Below, piece after piece: positions 12,820 through 20,394 of a stretch of 21,491 bases of DNA (position 1 is its first letter; every line of letters begins with the position of its first letter). Position numbers and translations under genes: made by a program. Source of the DNA: JBGOTP01 sp041476545 (GTDB lineage: Bacteria > Acidobacteriota > Vicinamibacteria > Vicinamibacterales > CAVVIG01); the NCBI GenBank assembly GCA_041476545.1, contig JBGOTP010000039.1, positions 1 through 21,491 on the forward strand, given 5' to 3'. The notes beneath the pieces were generated by a model. That model was given only the letters and a program-made list of their open reading frames with translations. It did no database searches and was not told the DNA's origin.

Positions 12820-13839
12820 TCACCGACGCGCTTCCCCATGGAGAGCCTGCGCGAAGCGTTCCGCTGCAAGGACGATTCTCGGACCCGGTACGACGAACTC
12901 GTCGCCACCGAGAAGATACACGCGGTTGTTCCTGATGGCGGGGACCGCGGGCACCGCATTCCAGACGCGTCGCTCCGCGTCGAGGTCGCTGCGCTGGAGC
13001 GAGTCGCCGTAGCGCAGCTCGAGAATCACGTCTGGCGCGCGGGCCAGGATCATCTCCGTGCTCATCGACACCGACTCTCGGTTGATGTCCGCCATGACAT
13101 CCACGCCGCCCGCCAACTCCAGCAGATCGTGCAGGAAGCCGATTCCGCCGCTGGCATTGACGCCGCGAAGTGCCCCGGCTTCGCGTTCGAAGACGAGCAG
13201 CGTCCTCGGGCGAGGCCGTCCGGCGACGCGCGCCTTGATTGAGGCGAGCTGCTGCTCGATTCGAGCGGCTGCGGCATCGGCCGCGGCCCTTGCGCCGACG
13301 CGTTCGCCCAACGCGCGCAGTGTCTGCGTAATGTCGGACAGTCCGCGGTGGACATACGGAAACATCGGGATGCCCGCGCGCGCGAGCTGCTGCTTCACGT
13401 CGGTCTGGGTGTCGTAGACGAGGACGAGATCCGGCTTGAGTGACAGGAGACGCTCGACATTCGGATCGATCAATCCCCCGACGCGAGGCAGTCGATTCAC
13501 GGCCGGTGGAAATCGATCGTAACTGCTCACGCCGACGATCCGATCTTCGACGCCCATCACGAAGAGCATCTCCGTCGTCGCGGGAATGAGCGAGATGATC
13601 CGGCGCGGCGGCATCAGGGCTGACGCCGCACGGGCCGGTACCGGGGCGGCTCGTCCCTGAACCGCTTGTCCCTGGACGGCGACCACGCGGGCCGCGGTGG
13701 CCGCCGCTCCGCGAGCACTCAGCCCAGCCGTCTGGCAGACAAGCAGGACAGCACTGCCCAGGAGCGTGGCGAGCAGCGCTCGGCGAACCGCGCGAGCTGC
13801 ACGCCCCCGATCCCTCAGGCGCGACGGAACAACAGCCAT
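12820..13839 (-). CDS. btuF: exported vitamin B12/iron-chelate ABC transporter binding protein, BtuF-like
   Basis: The 339-residue protein starts with a basic n-region and a hydrophobic core (RRALLATLLGSAVLLVCQTAGLSA), a Sec-type signal; VLLVC is a poor lipobox. After an alanine-rich spacer (about 45-75) comes the mature fold: RRIISLIPATTEMLFVMGVEDRIVGVSSYDRFPP, then SLKPDLVLVYDTQ and a C-terminal lobe. This matches periplasmic BtuF/FhuD-type proteins that hand cobalamin or a siderophore to the permease. Its ATG overlaps the permease 3' end by 25 bases. Substrate is inferred from resemblance to BtuF and from the second cobalamin-binding-like gene; no cobalamin riboswitch is visible, so a siderophore is not excluded. 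Confidence 0.8.
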   Translation of the reverse strand: MAVVPSRLRDRGRAARAVRRALLATLLGSAVLLVCQTAGLSARGAAATAARVVAVQGQAVQGRAAPVPARAASALMPPRRIISLIPATTEMLFVMGVEDRIVGVSSYDRFPPAVNRLPRVGGLIDPNVERLLSLKPDLVLVYDTQTDVKQQLARAGIPMFPYVHRGLSDITQTLRALGERVGARAAADAAAARIEQQLASIKARVAGRPRPRTLLVFEREAGALRGVNASGGIGFLHDLLELAGGVDVMADINRESVSMSTEMILARAPDVILELRYGDSLQRSDLDAERRVWNAVPAVPAIRNNRVYLLGGDEFVVPGPRIVLAAERFAQALHGEARR

Positions 13840-14828
13840 AGAAACACCGGCCCTCCGATGATCGCCGTGACGATGCCGACCGGCAGCTCGAGGGGAGCAA
13901 ACGCGGTCCGTGCGGCGAGATCGCAGGCGATGAGAAATGCCGCGCCGAAGAGCGCCGAGGCGGGGAGCACAAGGCGATGGTCGGCGCCGACGACCAGACG
14001 GACAAGATGCGGAACAATGATACCGACAAATGCGATAGGACCGCCGAGCGACACGGCGGCGCCCACGGCCAGCGACGCGCTCACGAGCGCGACCCGCTCG
14101 GCACGCGGAACGTTGACGCCGCGGGCGGCGGCCGACTCGATCCCGACGCTCATCAGATCGAGCACGCGGGGAAGCGAGGCGAAGCCGACCCACGCGATGG
14201 CCATCGGGACGAATGCTGCACTGAGAGGTCCGTACGACGCCTGGTCGAGCGATCCCATCATCCAGCGCATGGTCTGGAACGTCTCGGTGAAGTCGGCCAG
14301 ATACTGGACAAAGCGGACGACCGCCGAGAGGAGCGCGGTCAGCGTCACGCCCGCAAGCAGCAGCACCATTGTCGATGTGCCGCGGCGCCGCGCGGCCGAC
14401 AGACCATAGACGATGGCGAGCGCGCCCAGCGAGCCGGCGAAGCTGGCCAGCGGCACCGCGGAGACGCCGAACAGAGAAAAGTTCGCGTGGAACGTAATCG
14501 CCAGCATGGCGCCGAGCGATGCGCCGGCCGAGACGCCGAGCGTGTCGGGTGAGGCGAGCGGATTGCGAAGCAGTGCCTGAAAGACGACGCCGGCCAGCGC
14601 CAGGCCGCTCCCGACCAGGGCGGCCGCCAGTACTCGCGGCAGACGCGCGACGAAGAGAATCTGCGCGTCGACGTTGTCGGCGAACGGCCGGCTGCGATCC
14701 AAGGCGTTCGCCAGGCTGAAGGGCGTGCTCCCGGCGAGCGGCGCCAGGACCATGGCGCCCAACGCCAGCGCACCAAACCCCAGCACTGTGGCGGCGAACC
14801 GCCGTCTGAGCGGCGTGTGTGCCTTCAA
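13815..14828 (-). CDS. btuC: FecCD/BtuC-type ABC transporter permease
   Basis: The 337-residue protein is a polytopic FecCD-family permease. Family signatures include RLPRVLAAALVGSGLALAG (62-80), FQALLRNPLASPDTLGVSAGASLG (83-106) and GGPIAFVGIIVPHLVRL near 270, which contains the cytoplasmic coupling region. It forms the membrane channel for the substrate delivered by the binding protein. The start is a TTG whose bases overlap the stop codon of the ATPase gene (TTGA), so translation is probably coupled. Confidence 0.88.
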   Translation of the reverse strand: MKAHTPLRRRFAATVLGFGALALGAMVLAPLAGSTPFSLANALDRSRPFADNVDAQILFVARLPRVLAAALVGSGLALAGVVFQALLRNPLASPDTLGVSAGASLGAMLAITFHANFSLFGVSAVPLASFAGSLGALAIVYGLSAARRRGTSTMVLLLAGVTLTALLSAVVRFVQYLADFTETFQTMRWMMGSLDQASYGPLSAAFVPMAIAWVGFASLPRVLDLMSVGIESAAARGVNVPRAERVALVSASLAVGAAVSLGGPIAFVGIIVPHLVRLVVGADHRLVLPASALFGAAFLIACDLAARTAFAPLELPVGIVTAIIGGPVFLWLLFRRA

Positions 14829-15619
14829 TTCGACCGCGCAATCGGGACGACCGTCAGATGACCTGCGCGCTCGTGAAAGTGGACGTCCGCGTCCATGCCA
14901 TACACCGCGCGGATGTTCGCCGCGGTGAGGACCGCTCGCGTGTCGCCTGCCGCGACCACCTGCCCCTGCTTCAGCAGCACGAGGCGTTCGCAGAGCGCCG
15001 CCGCGACATTCAGGTCATGGGTGGAGACAACCATCGTTGTGCCGCGATCGCGATTCAGTCGTCTGAGCAGCGACACCATCTCGAACTGATAGCCGAGATC
15101 GAGAGACGACGTCGGCTCATCGAGGAGGAGCACGTCGGTGGCTTGCGCGAGCGCGCCGGCGATGACGACGCGTTGCTTTTCGCCACCACTCAGGGTGTCG
15201 AACGTCCGCGTTTCGAGCGGGGTCGTGTCGGTGGCGGCGAGCGCCGCGTGGGCAATGTCGAGGTCGCCTGCTCCCTCGAGTTCGAAGGCGCCAAGGTGGG
15301 GGTATCGGCCCATCAGGACCATGTCGAGGACCGTGAAATCGAAGGCCGAGTGCGTTTCCTGCGGGACGACGGCGATCCGGCGCGCGACTGCGCGCCTCGA
15401 CATCGAATCGAGCGGCGCGCCACTCAGGATGACGCGGCCGGCACAGGGTCGCAGCATGCCGGCGAGGATTCGGAGAAGCGTCGTCTTCCCGGAGCCGTTC
15501 GGACCGAGGAGGCCGACTATGCTTCCACGGTCGACGCTGACCGACACCCGGTCCAGGACGAGTCTGGCGCCGACCCCTACACGGTCGTAGGTGAACGAGA
15601 CCTCAACCGCCTGCAGCAC
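14825..15619 (-). CDS. btuD: ABC transporter ATPase, BtuD/FepC-type
   Basis: The 264-residue ATPase has Walker A GPNGSGKTT (39-47), Q87, signature LSGGEKQR (143-150), Walker B VLLLDE (163-168) and H201 in STHDLN. PQETHSAFDFTVLDMVLMGRYPHLG is typical of the iron-chelate/B12 subclass. It powers import through the FecCD permease encoded next. The start is a GTG at 15619 with no clear Shine-Dalgarno. It is the first gene of a four-gene minus-strand operon that shares its control region with yjbQ. Confidence 0.88.
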   Translation of the reverse strand: MLQAVEVSFTYDRVGVGARLVLDRVSVSVDRGSIVGLLGPNGSGKTTLLRILAGMLRPCAGRVILSGAPLDSMSRRAVARRIAVVPQETHSAFDFTVLDMVLMGRYPHLGAFELEGAGDLDIAHAALAATDTTPLETRTFDTLSGGEKQRVVIAGALAQATDVLLLDEPTSSLDLGYQFEMVSLLRRLNRDRGTTMVVSTHDLNVAAALCERLVLLKQGQVVAAGDTRAVLTAANIRAVYGMDADVHFHERAGHLTVVPIARSN

Positions 15620-15623
15620 GCTT

Positions 15624-15645
15624 ACGCCCGGGGCTAACGCCCGGC
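15624..15645. repeat. ACGCCCGGGGCTAACGCCCGGC repeat element
   Basis: ACGCCCGG occurs twice (15624-15631 and 15637-15644) around GGCTA, giving an imperfect palindrome just upstream of btuD. It resembles dispersed intergenic elements, but no second copy is present in this window. Confidence 0.4.
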
Positions 15646-15662
15646 AGCCCGATCACCGCGTG

Positions 15663-15668
15663 AGTATA
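15663..15668 (-). promoter_or_regulatory. -10 box (TATACT) for the btu operon
   Basis: The minus strand reads TATACT 43 bases before the GTG of btuD. The 17 bases upstream contain CCCGGAAAGTTTCGGG, an almost perfect dyad that would lie between -10 and -35 and could be an operator. No good -35 is seen. Confidence 0.35.
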
Positions 15669-15692
15669 GCCCGAAACTTTCCGGGTTGCCTC

Positions 15693-15728
15693 GCGTGCAG
15701 GGTTTGCGTAACATTACCTGTTGCACGC
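15693..15728. promoter_or_regulatory. dyad in the btu/yjbQ divergent control region
   Basis: GCGTGCA (15693-15699) and TGCACGC (15722-15728) are perfect inverted arms 22 bases apart, with a smaller dyad GTAACATTAC between them. The position between two divergent transcription units suits a regulator site, but no known regulator motif is recognised. Confidence 0.3.
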
Positions 15729-15757
15729 AGGCAGTCCTACCAGCCCAAGAGGAGCGC

Positions 15758-16261
15758 ATGAGCAAGAGTTCGACCGTAACCGTTCGAGAGAGGCCTGTCG
15801 AAGAGGTGGCTTCGGCGAACGTCGGCGGTCTCACGATTCACGGCGAGACGTTTGTGGTTCAGACCGATCAGCGCGTCGAGCTTGTGGACCTCACGAACCG
15901 TGTCATGGAATTCGTCCGCCGTTTCAACATCCGGGAAGGGTTCGTCAGCCTCTGGTCGATGCACACGACCTGCGCGCTGTTCATCAACGAGTTCCAGACG
16001 GCGCTGCTGGCGGACATGCGGCGGTTCCTCGAGCAGATGGTCGCTCGTGATGCCGAGTGGCTCCATAACAACCCGGAGCATTCCGACTGCGATCGGATGA
16101 ATGCCGATTCGCATCTGCGCGCGCTGCTCCTTGGCCACAACCTGACGCTCCAGGTCAGCGGTGGCGAAGTCGTCCTGGGACAGTGGCAACGCGTGCTCAT
16201 GGCGGAACTCGACGGCCCGCGCGCCCGATCGCTGCGCATACAAATCTTCGGAGTGTCCTGA
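15758..16261 (+). CDS. yjbQ: YjbQ/UPF0047 family protein
   Basis: The 167-residue protein has the family's conserved positions: H69-T-T in SMHTTCALFINE, N115-A-D-S-H119, GQWQR (141-145) and AELDGPR (149-155). YjbQ-type proteins form compact trimers with a metal-site-like cluster; a weak thiamine phosphate synthase activity has been reported for the family, but the physiological role is uncertain. AAGAGGAG ends shortly before the ATG at 15758 and fixes the start; an earlier in-frame ATG at 15686 lacks such a site. No functional link to the flanking genes is evident. Confidence 0.88.
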   Translation: MSKSSTVTVRERPVEEVASANVGGLTIHGETFVVQTDQRVELVDLTNRVMEFVRRFNIREGFVSLWSMHTTCALFINEFQTALLADMRRFLEQMVARDAEWLHNNPEHSDCDRMNADSHLRALLLGHNLTLQVSGGEVVLGQWQRVLMAELDGPRARSLRIQIFGVS

Positions 16262-16270
16262 CCCAGAGGA

Positions 16271-16380
16271 ATCGGGTAATCGGGTGATTGGGTAATCGGC
16301 AATCTGCGGTCGGCAATCCAATTACCCAATTACCAGATTGTCCAGTTATCCAATTTCCCGATTATCCAACTACCCAATTC
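16271..16380. repeat. GGTAATTGG/CCAATTACC word repeat before mqnE
   Basis: The yjbQ-mqnE spacer consists of purine-rich words (GGGTAATCGGGTGATTGGG) followed by their complements (CAATTACCCAATTACC and variants). Arms 16283-16299 and 16318-16334 match at 15 of 17 positions. The words continue to four bases before the mqnE ATG, leaving no Shine-Dalgarno. Confidence 0.75.
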
Positions 16381-16383
16381 GCC

Positions 16384-17484
16384 ATGCAGCGCCGCCTTGC
16401 CGCCGCCGGCCTCGCTGAAATCTCCGAGAAGCTCGAGGCCGGGGCGCGCCTGGATACCGCCGACGGCGTCCGCCTCTTCGAAAGCCCGGATCTGCTGGCC
16501 GTTGGCTGGCTGGCCAATCGAGAGCGCGAACGGCTCCACGCCGGCCGCACGTATTTCAACTACAACATCCGGCTCGAAGCGACGAACGTCTGCGTGGCGA
16601 GCTGCCTCTTCTGCGCGTTCGCGCGGCTGAAGCCGGGCGATTCCGGCGCCTACACGATGTCGCTCGAGGAGGCGTGGGACAAGCTGCGGTCGCGCAGTCA
16701 TCAGCCTCTCACCGAAGTCCACGTCGTGAACGGGCTGCACCCCGACCTGCCCTTCGACTACTACACGGAGCTCCTGCGCGGTTTCAAACGCATCAGGCCG
16801 GACATTCATCTCAAGTGCTTCACGGCGGTCGAAATCGCGTTTTTCTCGGATCTCTACGCGATGAGCGACGAGCAGGTCCTGCGCGAGCTCATGGCGGCCG
16901 GTCTTGATTCGCTGCCCGGCGGCGGCGCGGAGATTTTTGCCGAGCGCGTCCGTCGGAAGATCGCGCCCGACAAGTGCGGCACCGATCGCTATCTCGACAT
17001 CCACCGTATCGCCCATCGTCTTGGTCTGCGATCGAATGTGACGATGCTGTACGGTCACATCGAGACGGCGGCGGAGCGCGTGGACCACATGGAGCGCGCC
17101 AGAGCGCTTCAGGACGAGACCGGCGGTTTTCAGGCGTTCATTCCGCTTGCGTTCCATCCCGATAACAACCAGATGCGGAAGCTGCCGGCGCCGAGCGCCG
17201 CCGACACACTGCGGGTGCACGCCGTGGCGCGGCTGATGCTCGACAACATCCCGCACGTCAAGGCGTTCTGGATTGCGACAGGCGTCGACGTGGCGCAGAC
17301 GTCCCTGTGGTTCGGCGTGGACGATCTCGACGGCACGGTGCAGGAAGAGAAGATCTACCACATGGCCGGCGCGCGGACGCCCGAGGCGATGACGACGCGG
17401 GAGATCGCCCGGCTCATTGCGGCGGCCGGCCGCGAGCCGATCGAGCGCGATACCCTCTACAACCGCGTCGCGCGCGCAAGCTGA
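16384..17484 (+). CDS. mqnE: aminofutalosine synthase MqnE (radical SAM)
   Basis: The 366-residue radical SAM enzyme has C70, C74 and C77 (CVASCLFC) for its [4Fe-4S] cluster. Family blocks include THYFN-like RTYFNYNIRLEATN, VNGLHPDLPFDYY, GLDSLPGGGAEIF, RLGLRSNVTMLYGHIET and LQDETGGFQAFIPLAFHP. These identify MqnE, which adds a SAM-derived adenosyl radical to 3-enolpyruvylbenzoate in the futalosine route to menaquinone. An in-frame ATG at 16288 would add a tail encoded wholly by word repeats, so 16384 is chosen. It depends on the Fe-S machinery encoded in this window. Confidence 0.92.
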   Translation: MQRRLAAAGLAEISEKLEAGARLDTADGVRLFESPDLLAVGWLANRERERLHAGRTYFNYNIRLEATNVCVASCLFCAFARLKPGDSGAYTMSLEEAWDKLRSRSHQPLTEVHVVNGLHPDLPFDYYTELLRGFKRIRPDIHLKCFTAVEIAFFSDLYAMSDEQVLRELMAAGLDSLPGGGAEIFAERVRRKIAPDKCGTDRYLDIHRIAHRLGLRSNVTMLYGHIETAAERVDHMERARALQDETGGFQAFIPLAFHPDNNQMRKLPAPSAADTLRVHAVARLMLDNIPHVKAFWIATGVDVAQTSLWFGVDDLDGTVQEEKIYHMAGARTPEAMTTREIARLIAAAGREPIERDTLYNRVARAS

Positions 17485-17570
17485 CGCTGCGGCGCGCTCA
17501 ATCCGAGGCGCGCGATGACTTTGCCGGTCTCGCTTGGTTTCGACGGGACTCGACCCGCGCGCCCTCGCTG

Positions 17571-18434
17571 TCAGCGCAGGAAGGCCTCGACCTCGCGCGC
17601 GAAGGCAGCCGGCTGGTCCAGCATGATGAAGTGGTAACTGCCGTCGATGCGGTGCAATTTCACATTGGCGAGGCCCGCATAGGCTGAACCATAAAGTGCG
17701 TCGACGGCGGCGGCAGGCTGCCCCATTTGCGAATCGTAGGCGTAAAGGACGGTCGTGGGCGCGTTGATCATTCCCAGGTCGGCGCGCACGTCAGTCACCA
17801 TGTCTTCATACATCGCCATGGCGACAGTCCTCCGGTCGGACCTCAGGGCCCAGTCGAGCACCGTGGGCCGCGGGGCTTCCGACTTGACCAGGTTGGCGAT
17901 GGCTCCCGTTTCGGAGGCGGAGAACTGCGCGTCGCTCTGGGCGATCAGCTGGTCGCGCATCGCGGCGGCCTGCGGCTCGACCATCCTGGACGTCGCCATC
18001 GGGCCGAACAGCAGCGAGTAGAAGGGCAGCGCGTCCACAATCAGTACCCGGCCTATCGACTGGGGATGCTGGACCGCGACCTCGAGCGCCATCAGGCCGC
18101 CGAGCGAATGGCCGATGATCGCGGGATGGTTCAGATGCGCGGCGTAGTCCGCCGCTTCGTTGACCAGCGATTGCAACAGTGGGCCCTCAGCATTGGCGCC
18201 GGGCGCCGAACCGGCGAAGCCGTTCACCTGCAGCACATGGACGCGACGGGTGGCCGCCAGCTGTTTCACGGTCGCGTCCCATACGGCGCCGGACGAGGCG
18301 AGCCCGGGGATCAGGATCACGTCTGGTCCCTTCCCCGTGACTGTGACAAAAAACCGCGTCGGCGCCTGCGCCAGAGCGGCCGGCACGAGCAGTGCGATGG
18401 CGGCGGCGAACGTGAGAAGAGTTCTGCGGATCAT
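17571..18434 (-). CDS. exported alpha/beta hydrolase
   Basis: The 287-residue protein begins with a clear signal peptide (MIRRTLLTFAAAIALLVPAALA, cut before QAP). The hydrolase fold shows the oxyanion strand VILIPGLASSG, the nucleophile S110 in GHSLGG and H268 in GSYHFIMLDQP near the end; an acid residue is probably the aspartate in YDSQMG. Substrate cannot be told. The ATG at 18434 fits the signal peptide; a longer in-frame start is inside the XRE gene. It follows the XRE gene on the same strand after 31 bases, so it may belong to that operon. Confidence 0.85.
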   Translation of the reverse strand: MIRRTLLTFAAAIALLVPAALAQAPTRFFVTVTGKGPDVILIPGLASSGAVWDATVKQLAATRRVHVLQVNGFAGSAPGANAEGPLLQSLVNEAADYAAHLNHPAIIGHSLGGLMALEVAVQHPQSIGRVLIVDALPFYSLLFGPMATSRMVEPQAAAMRDQLIAQSDAQFSASETGAIANLVKSEAPRPTVLDWALRSDRRTVAMAMYEDMVTDVRADLGMINAPTTVLYAYDSQMGQPAAAVDALYGSAYAGLANVKLHRIDGSYHFIMLDQPAAFAREVEAFLR

Positions 18435-18465
18435 GCGTCCCCTATTGCGCCGCGAGGTGGTCTCT

Positions 18466-18660
18466 CTAACCGTCATCGAGAAACACGTTCTCGATGCGCT
18501 TCCCGAACAGGCGCGCGATACGGAAGGCCAGCGGCAGCGAGGGATCGTATTTCCCTGTCTCGATGGCGTTGACCGACTGGCGCGAAACGCCGAGCGCATC
18601 AGCGAGGTCGCCCTGGCTCCACCCGCGCGCGGCGCGCAGCTCGCGCAGCGTGGTCTTCAC
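18466..18660 (-). CDS. small XRE-family helix-turn-helix regulator
   Basis: The 64-residue protein is a single HTH domain: LRELRAARGWSQGDLADALGVSRQSVNAIETGKYDPSLPLAFRIARLFG, ending IENVFLDDG. Such stand-alone Cro-like regulators are commonly paired with a small membrane protein gene. Here the GTG start overlaps the stop of the membrane protein gene (GTGA), so the two are translationally coupled. It probably represses its own operon; TTGACA-containing repeats upstream are candidate sites. Confidence 0.87.
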   Translation of the reverse strand: MKTTLRELRAARGWSQGDLADALGVSRQSVNAIETGKYDPSLPLAFRIARLFGKRIENVFLDDG

Positions 18661-19088
18661 CCTGCTGTCCCGCGCCGGCGGCGGGCGGCCTGCACTCCGA
18701 ACGACACGCCGTAGGCGAAGAAAAATCCCGGGCCGACCATCATCATCGAAGGAAAGAACCTGGCCCGGGGAACGACCTGGAAGAGTTCAAGGAAGCTCCA
18801 GATCACCGCGACGGAGAGGGTGATCGCGCCACCCGACAGCAGCGCGTCCACCTGGATCGTGCGCGTGTATTCGTCGGTCTCGCGCAGCAGCCGGCCCATC
18901 AACCAGAACACGGCGGCGATCGGCGCCCCGGTGATGACCGCCACCAGCCCCAGCGCCCATTTCGGCGGCTCGCCCATCGCCCTCAGCATGATCGGTCCGG
19001 CGAAGCAGAACACCGAATAGAAAATCATCAACGGGACGAAGAGCCGGAGATAGCGGCGGTTGGCCTGCTTGAAGGTGATTTTCGTCAT
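18657..19088 (-). CDS. four-segment membrane protein paired with the XRE regulator
   Basis: The 143-residue protein has hydrophobic segments at about 20-38, 47-64, 85-104 and 115-133, and ends in an arginine-rich tail. I recognise only the general arrangement of a membrane protein encoded just before a small XRE regulator. The ATG at 19088 has AGGA eight bases upstream. An ATG at 19112 would add eight residues but lies upstream of the start site predicted from the promoter at 19115-19143, so I prefer 19088. Confidence 0.7.
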   Translation of the reverse strand: MTKITFKQANRRYLRLFVPLMIFYSVFCFAGPIMLRAMGEPPKWALGLVAVITGAPIAAVFWLMGRLLRETDEYTRTIQVDALLSGGAITLSVAVIWSFLELFQVVPRARFFPSMMMVGPGFFFAYGVSFGVQAARRRRGTAG

Positions 19089-19097
19089 CGAGTCGAT

Positions 19098-19145
19098 CCT
19101 GTCAAGTTTCATTGACAGTAACCGGTTGGCGGCGGCCTGTCAAGT
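19098..19145 (-). promoter_or_regulatory. promoter with repeated TTGACA operator-like sites
   Basis: On the minus strand TTGACA (19138-19143) and TACTGT (19115-19120) are 17 bases apart. ACTTGACAGG occurs exactly twice (19136-19145 and 19098-19107). An oppositely oriented CTGTCAA lies between them and forms a 7-bp dyad with the second copy around GTTTCA. This spacing over -35, -10 and +1 suits autorepression by the XRE protein. Confidence 0.5.
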
Positions 19146-19187
19146 GACCCTTACAAGCCTTGGCGTTCTGCCAACGACTCAATCCAC

Positions 19188-19220
19188 ATCGACCAGATGT
19201 CGCGATGTCCAAATGTCCAA
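19188..19220 (+). repeat. GACCAGATGTCC/AAATGTCC word repeat before nadA
   Basis: ATCGACCAGATG followed by TCGCGATGTCCAAATGTCCAAA repeats the word family found before iscR at 3891-3923, including an identical 12-mer. It lies in the divergent spacer upstream of the nadA -10 box. Confidence 0.6.
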
Positions 19221-19236
19221 ATTCGTCCCGTCCCGC

Positions 19237-19242
19237 TATACT
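19237..19242 (+). promoter_or_regulatory. -10 box (TATACT) of nadA
   Basis: TATACT ends 11 bases before the nadA ATG, which would give a transcript with at most about five leader bases. No Shine-Dalgarno is present, so leaderless translation is plausible. The -35 region is word-repeat sequence with no good match. Confidence 0.4.
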
Positions 19243-19253
19243 CGATTCACTGG

Positions 19254-20390
19254 ATGTCGACGCTCCTGCCGGTCCTCACCGCCTACGAAAAGGAACACCT
19301 CTCGGAGCGCCAGCCGCTCCCGGAGCGCTACGTCGGGTTGTCCGACGAGGAGATGGACGCGCGCATTCAGGCGGCGAAGCAGAAACTCGGTTCGCGCCTC
19401 GTCATTCTCGGCCATCACTATCAGCGCGACGAGGTGATCAAGTTCGCCGACCACGTTGGCGACTCGTACCGGCTTGCGCAACAGGTGAGCCGGCATCCGG
19501 ATGCGGAGTTCATCGTGTTCTGCGGCGTGCACTTCATGGCCGAGAGCGCCGACGTGCTGAGCGCCGACCATCAGCAAGTCATTCTGCCGGACCTTGCCGC
19601 CGGCTGTTCGATGTCCGACATGGCGGGACCCGATCAGCTCGAGATGTGCTGGAACGATCTGGTCCAGATGGGCGTGGCGAGCGTGGTGCCGGTCACCTAC
19701 ATCAATTCCGCCGCGGCGATCAAAGCCTTCGTGGGCGAGCACGGTGGCGTCGTCTGCACATCGTCGAATGCCGCGGCCACGCTTCGTTGGGCGTGGGAGC
19801 GTGGTGACCGCGTGCTGTTTCTTCCCGACCAGCATCTGGGTCGCAACACCGCGTATGCGATGGGCGTGCCGCTCGATCGAATGGTCGTGTGGGATCCGGA
19901 CGAGATGCAGGGCGGCCTCACTCGTGAGGCGGTCCAGCAGGCGCGCATCATCCTCTGGAAGGGCCATTGCTCGGTGCACGAGAAGTTCACCGTCCGCCAG
20001 ATTCAGAACCTCCGCGCTCAGCATCCCGGCATCCGCGTGATCGTGCATCCCGAAGTGACGTGGGAGGTTGTGCAGGCGGCCGACGCGTCGGGCTCAACCG
20101 AGCAGATCATCAGGACGGTCAAGGAAAGTCCGATCGGATCCGTGTGGGCCGTCGGCACCGAAGTTCATCTGGTCAACCGCCTCGCGGAGCAGGTCCGCCC
20201 GGATCGCACTGTCATCTCGCTCGACCAGTTCGGTTGCCTGTGCTCCACCATGTTCCGCGTCTCGCCCAACCATCTCCTCTGGATTCTCGAAGGCTTGATC
20301 GACGGCGAGGTCCACAATCGGATCGTCGTTCCCGACGCGCAGAAGTACTGGACGAAGGTCGCCCTGGACCGCATGCTGTCGATCTCCTGA
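19254..20390 (+). CDS. nadA: quinolinate synthase NadA
   Basis: The 378-residue protein is a [4Fe-4S] enzyme that condenses iminoaspartate with dihydroxyacetone phosphate to quinolinate for NAD synthesis. Cluster cysteines are C118 (AAGCSMSD), C239 (KGHCSVHEKF) and one of C328/C330 (FGCLCSTMFR). Other family blocks are ILGHHYQRDEV (51-61), VTYINSAAAIKA, CTSSNA and FLPDQHLGRNTA. The ATG at 19254 fits the family N-terminus; upstream in-frame sequence is repeat-derived. nadB and nadC are not in the window. Like MqnE, it depends on Fe-S assembly. Confidence 0.94.
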   Translation: MSTLLPVLTAYEKEHLSERQPLPERYVGLSDEEMDARIQAAKQKLGSRLVILGHHYQRDEVIKFADHVGDSYRLAQQVSRHPDAEFIVFCGVHFMAESADVLSADHQQVILPDLAAGCSMSDMAGPDQLEMCWNDLVQMGVASVVPVTYINSAAAIKAFVGEHGGVVCTSSNAAATLRWAWERGDRVLFLPDQHLGRNTAYAMGVPLDRMVVWDPDEMQGGLTREAVQQARIILWKGHCSVHEKFTVRQIQNLRAQHPGIRVIVHPEVTWEVVQAADASGSTEQIIRTVKESPIGSVWAVGTEVHLVNRLAEQVRPDRTVISLDQFGCLCSTMFRVSPNHLLWILEGLIDGEVHNRIVVPDAQKYWTKVALDRMLSIS

Positions 20391-20394
20391 TAAG

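Noticed and set aside
15620..15757. Cobalamin riboswitch upstream of the B12-type importer
   Set aside because: I looked for the conserved B12-box on the minus strand and found none.
16271..16380. CRISPR-like array
   Set aside because: The units are short, degenerate and lack uniform spacers, and no cas gene is present.
16288..16383. Upstream ATG giving MqnE a 32-residue extension
   Set aside because: The added residues are translated repeat words; the family N-terminus begins at 16384.
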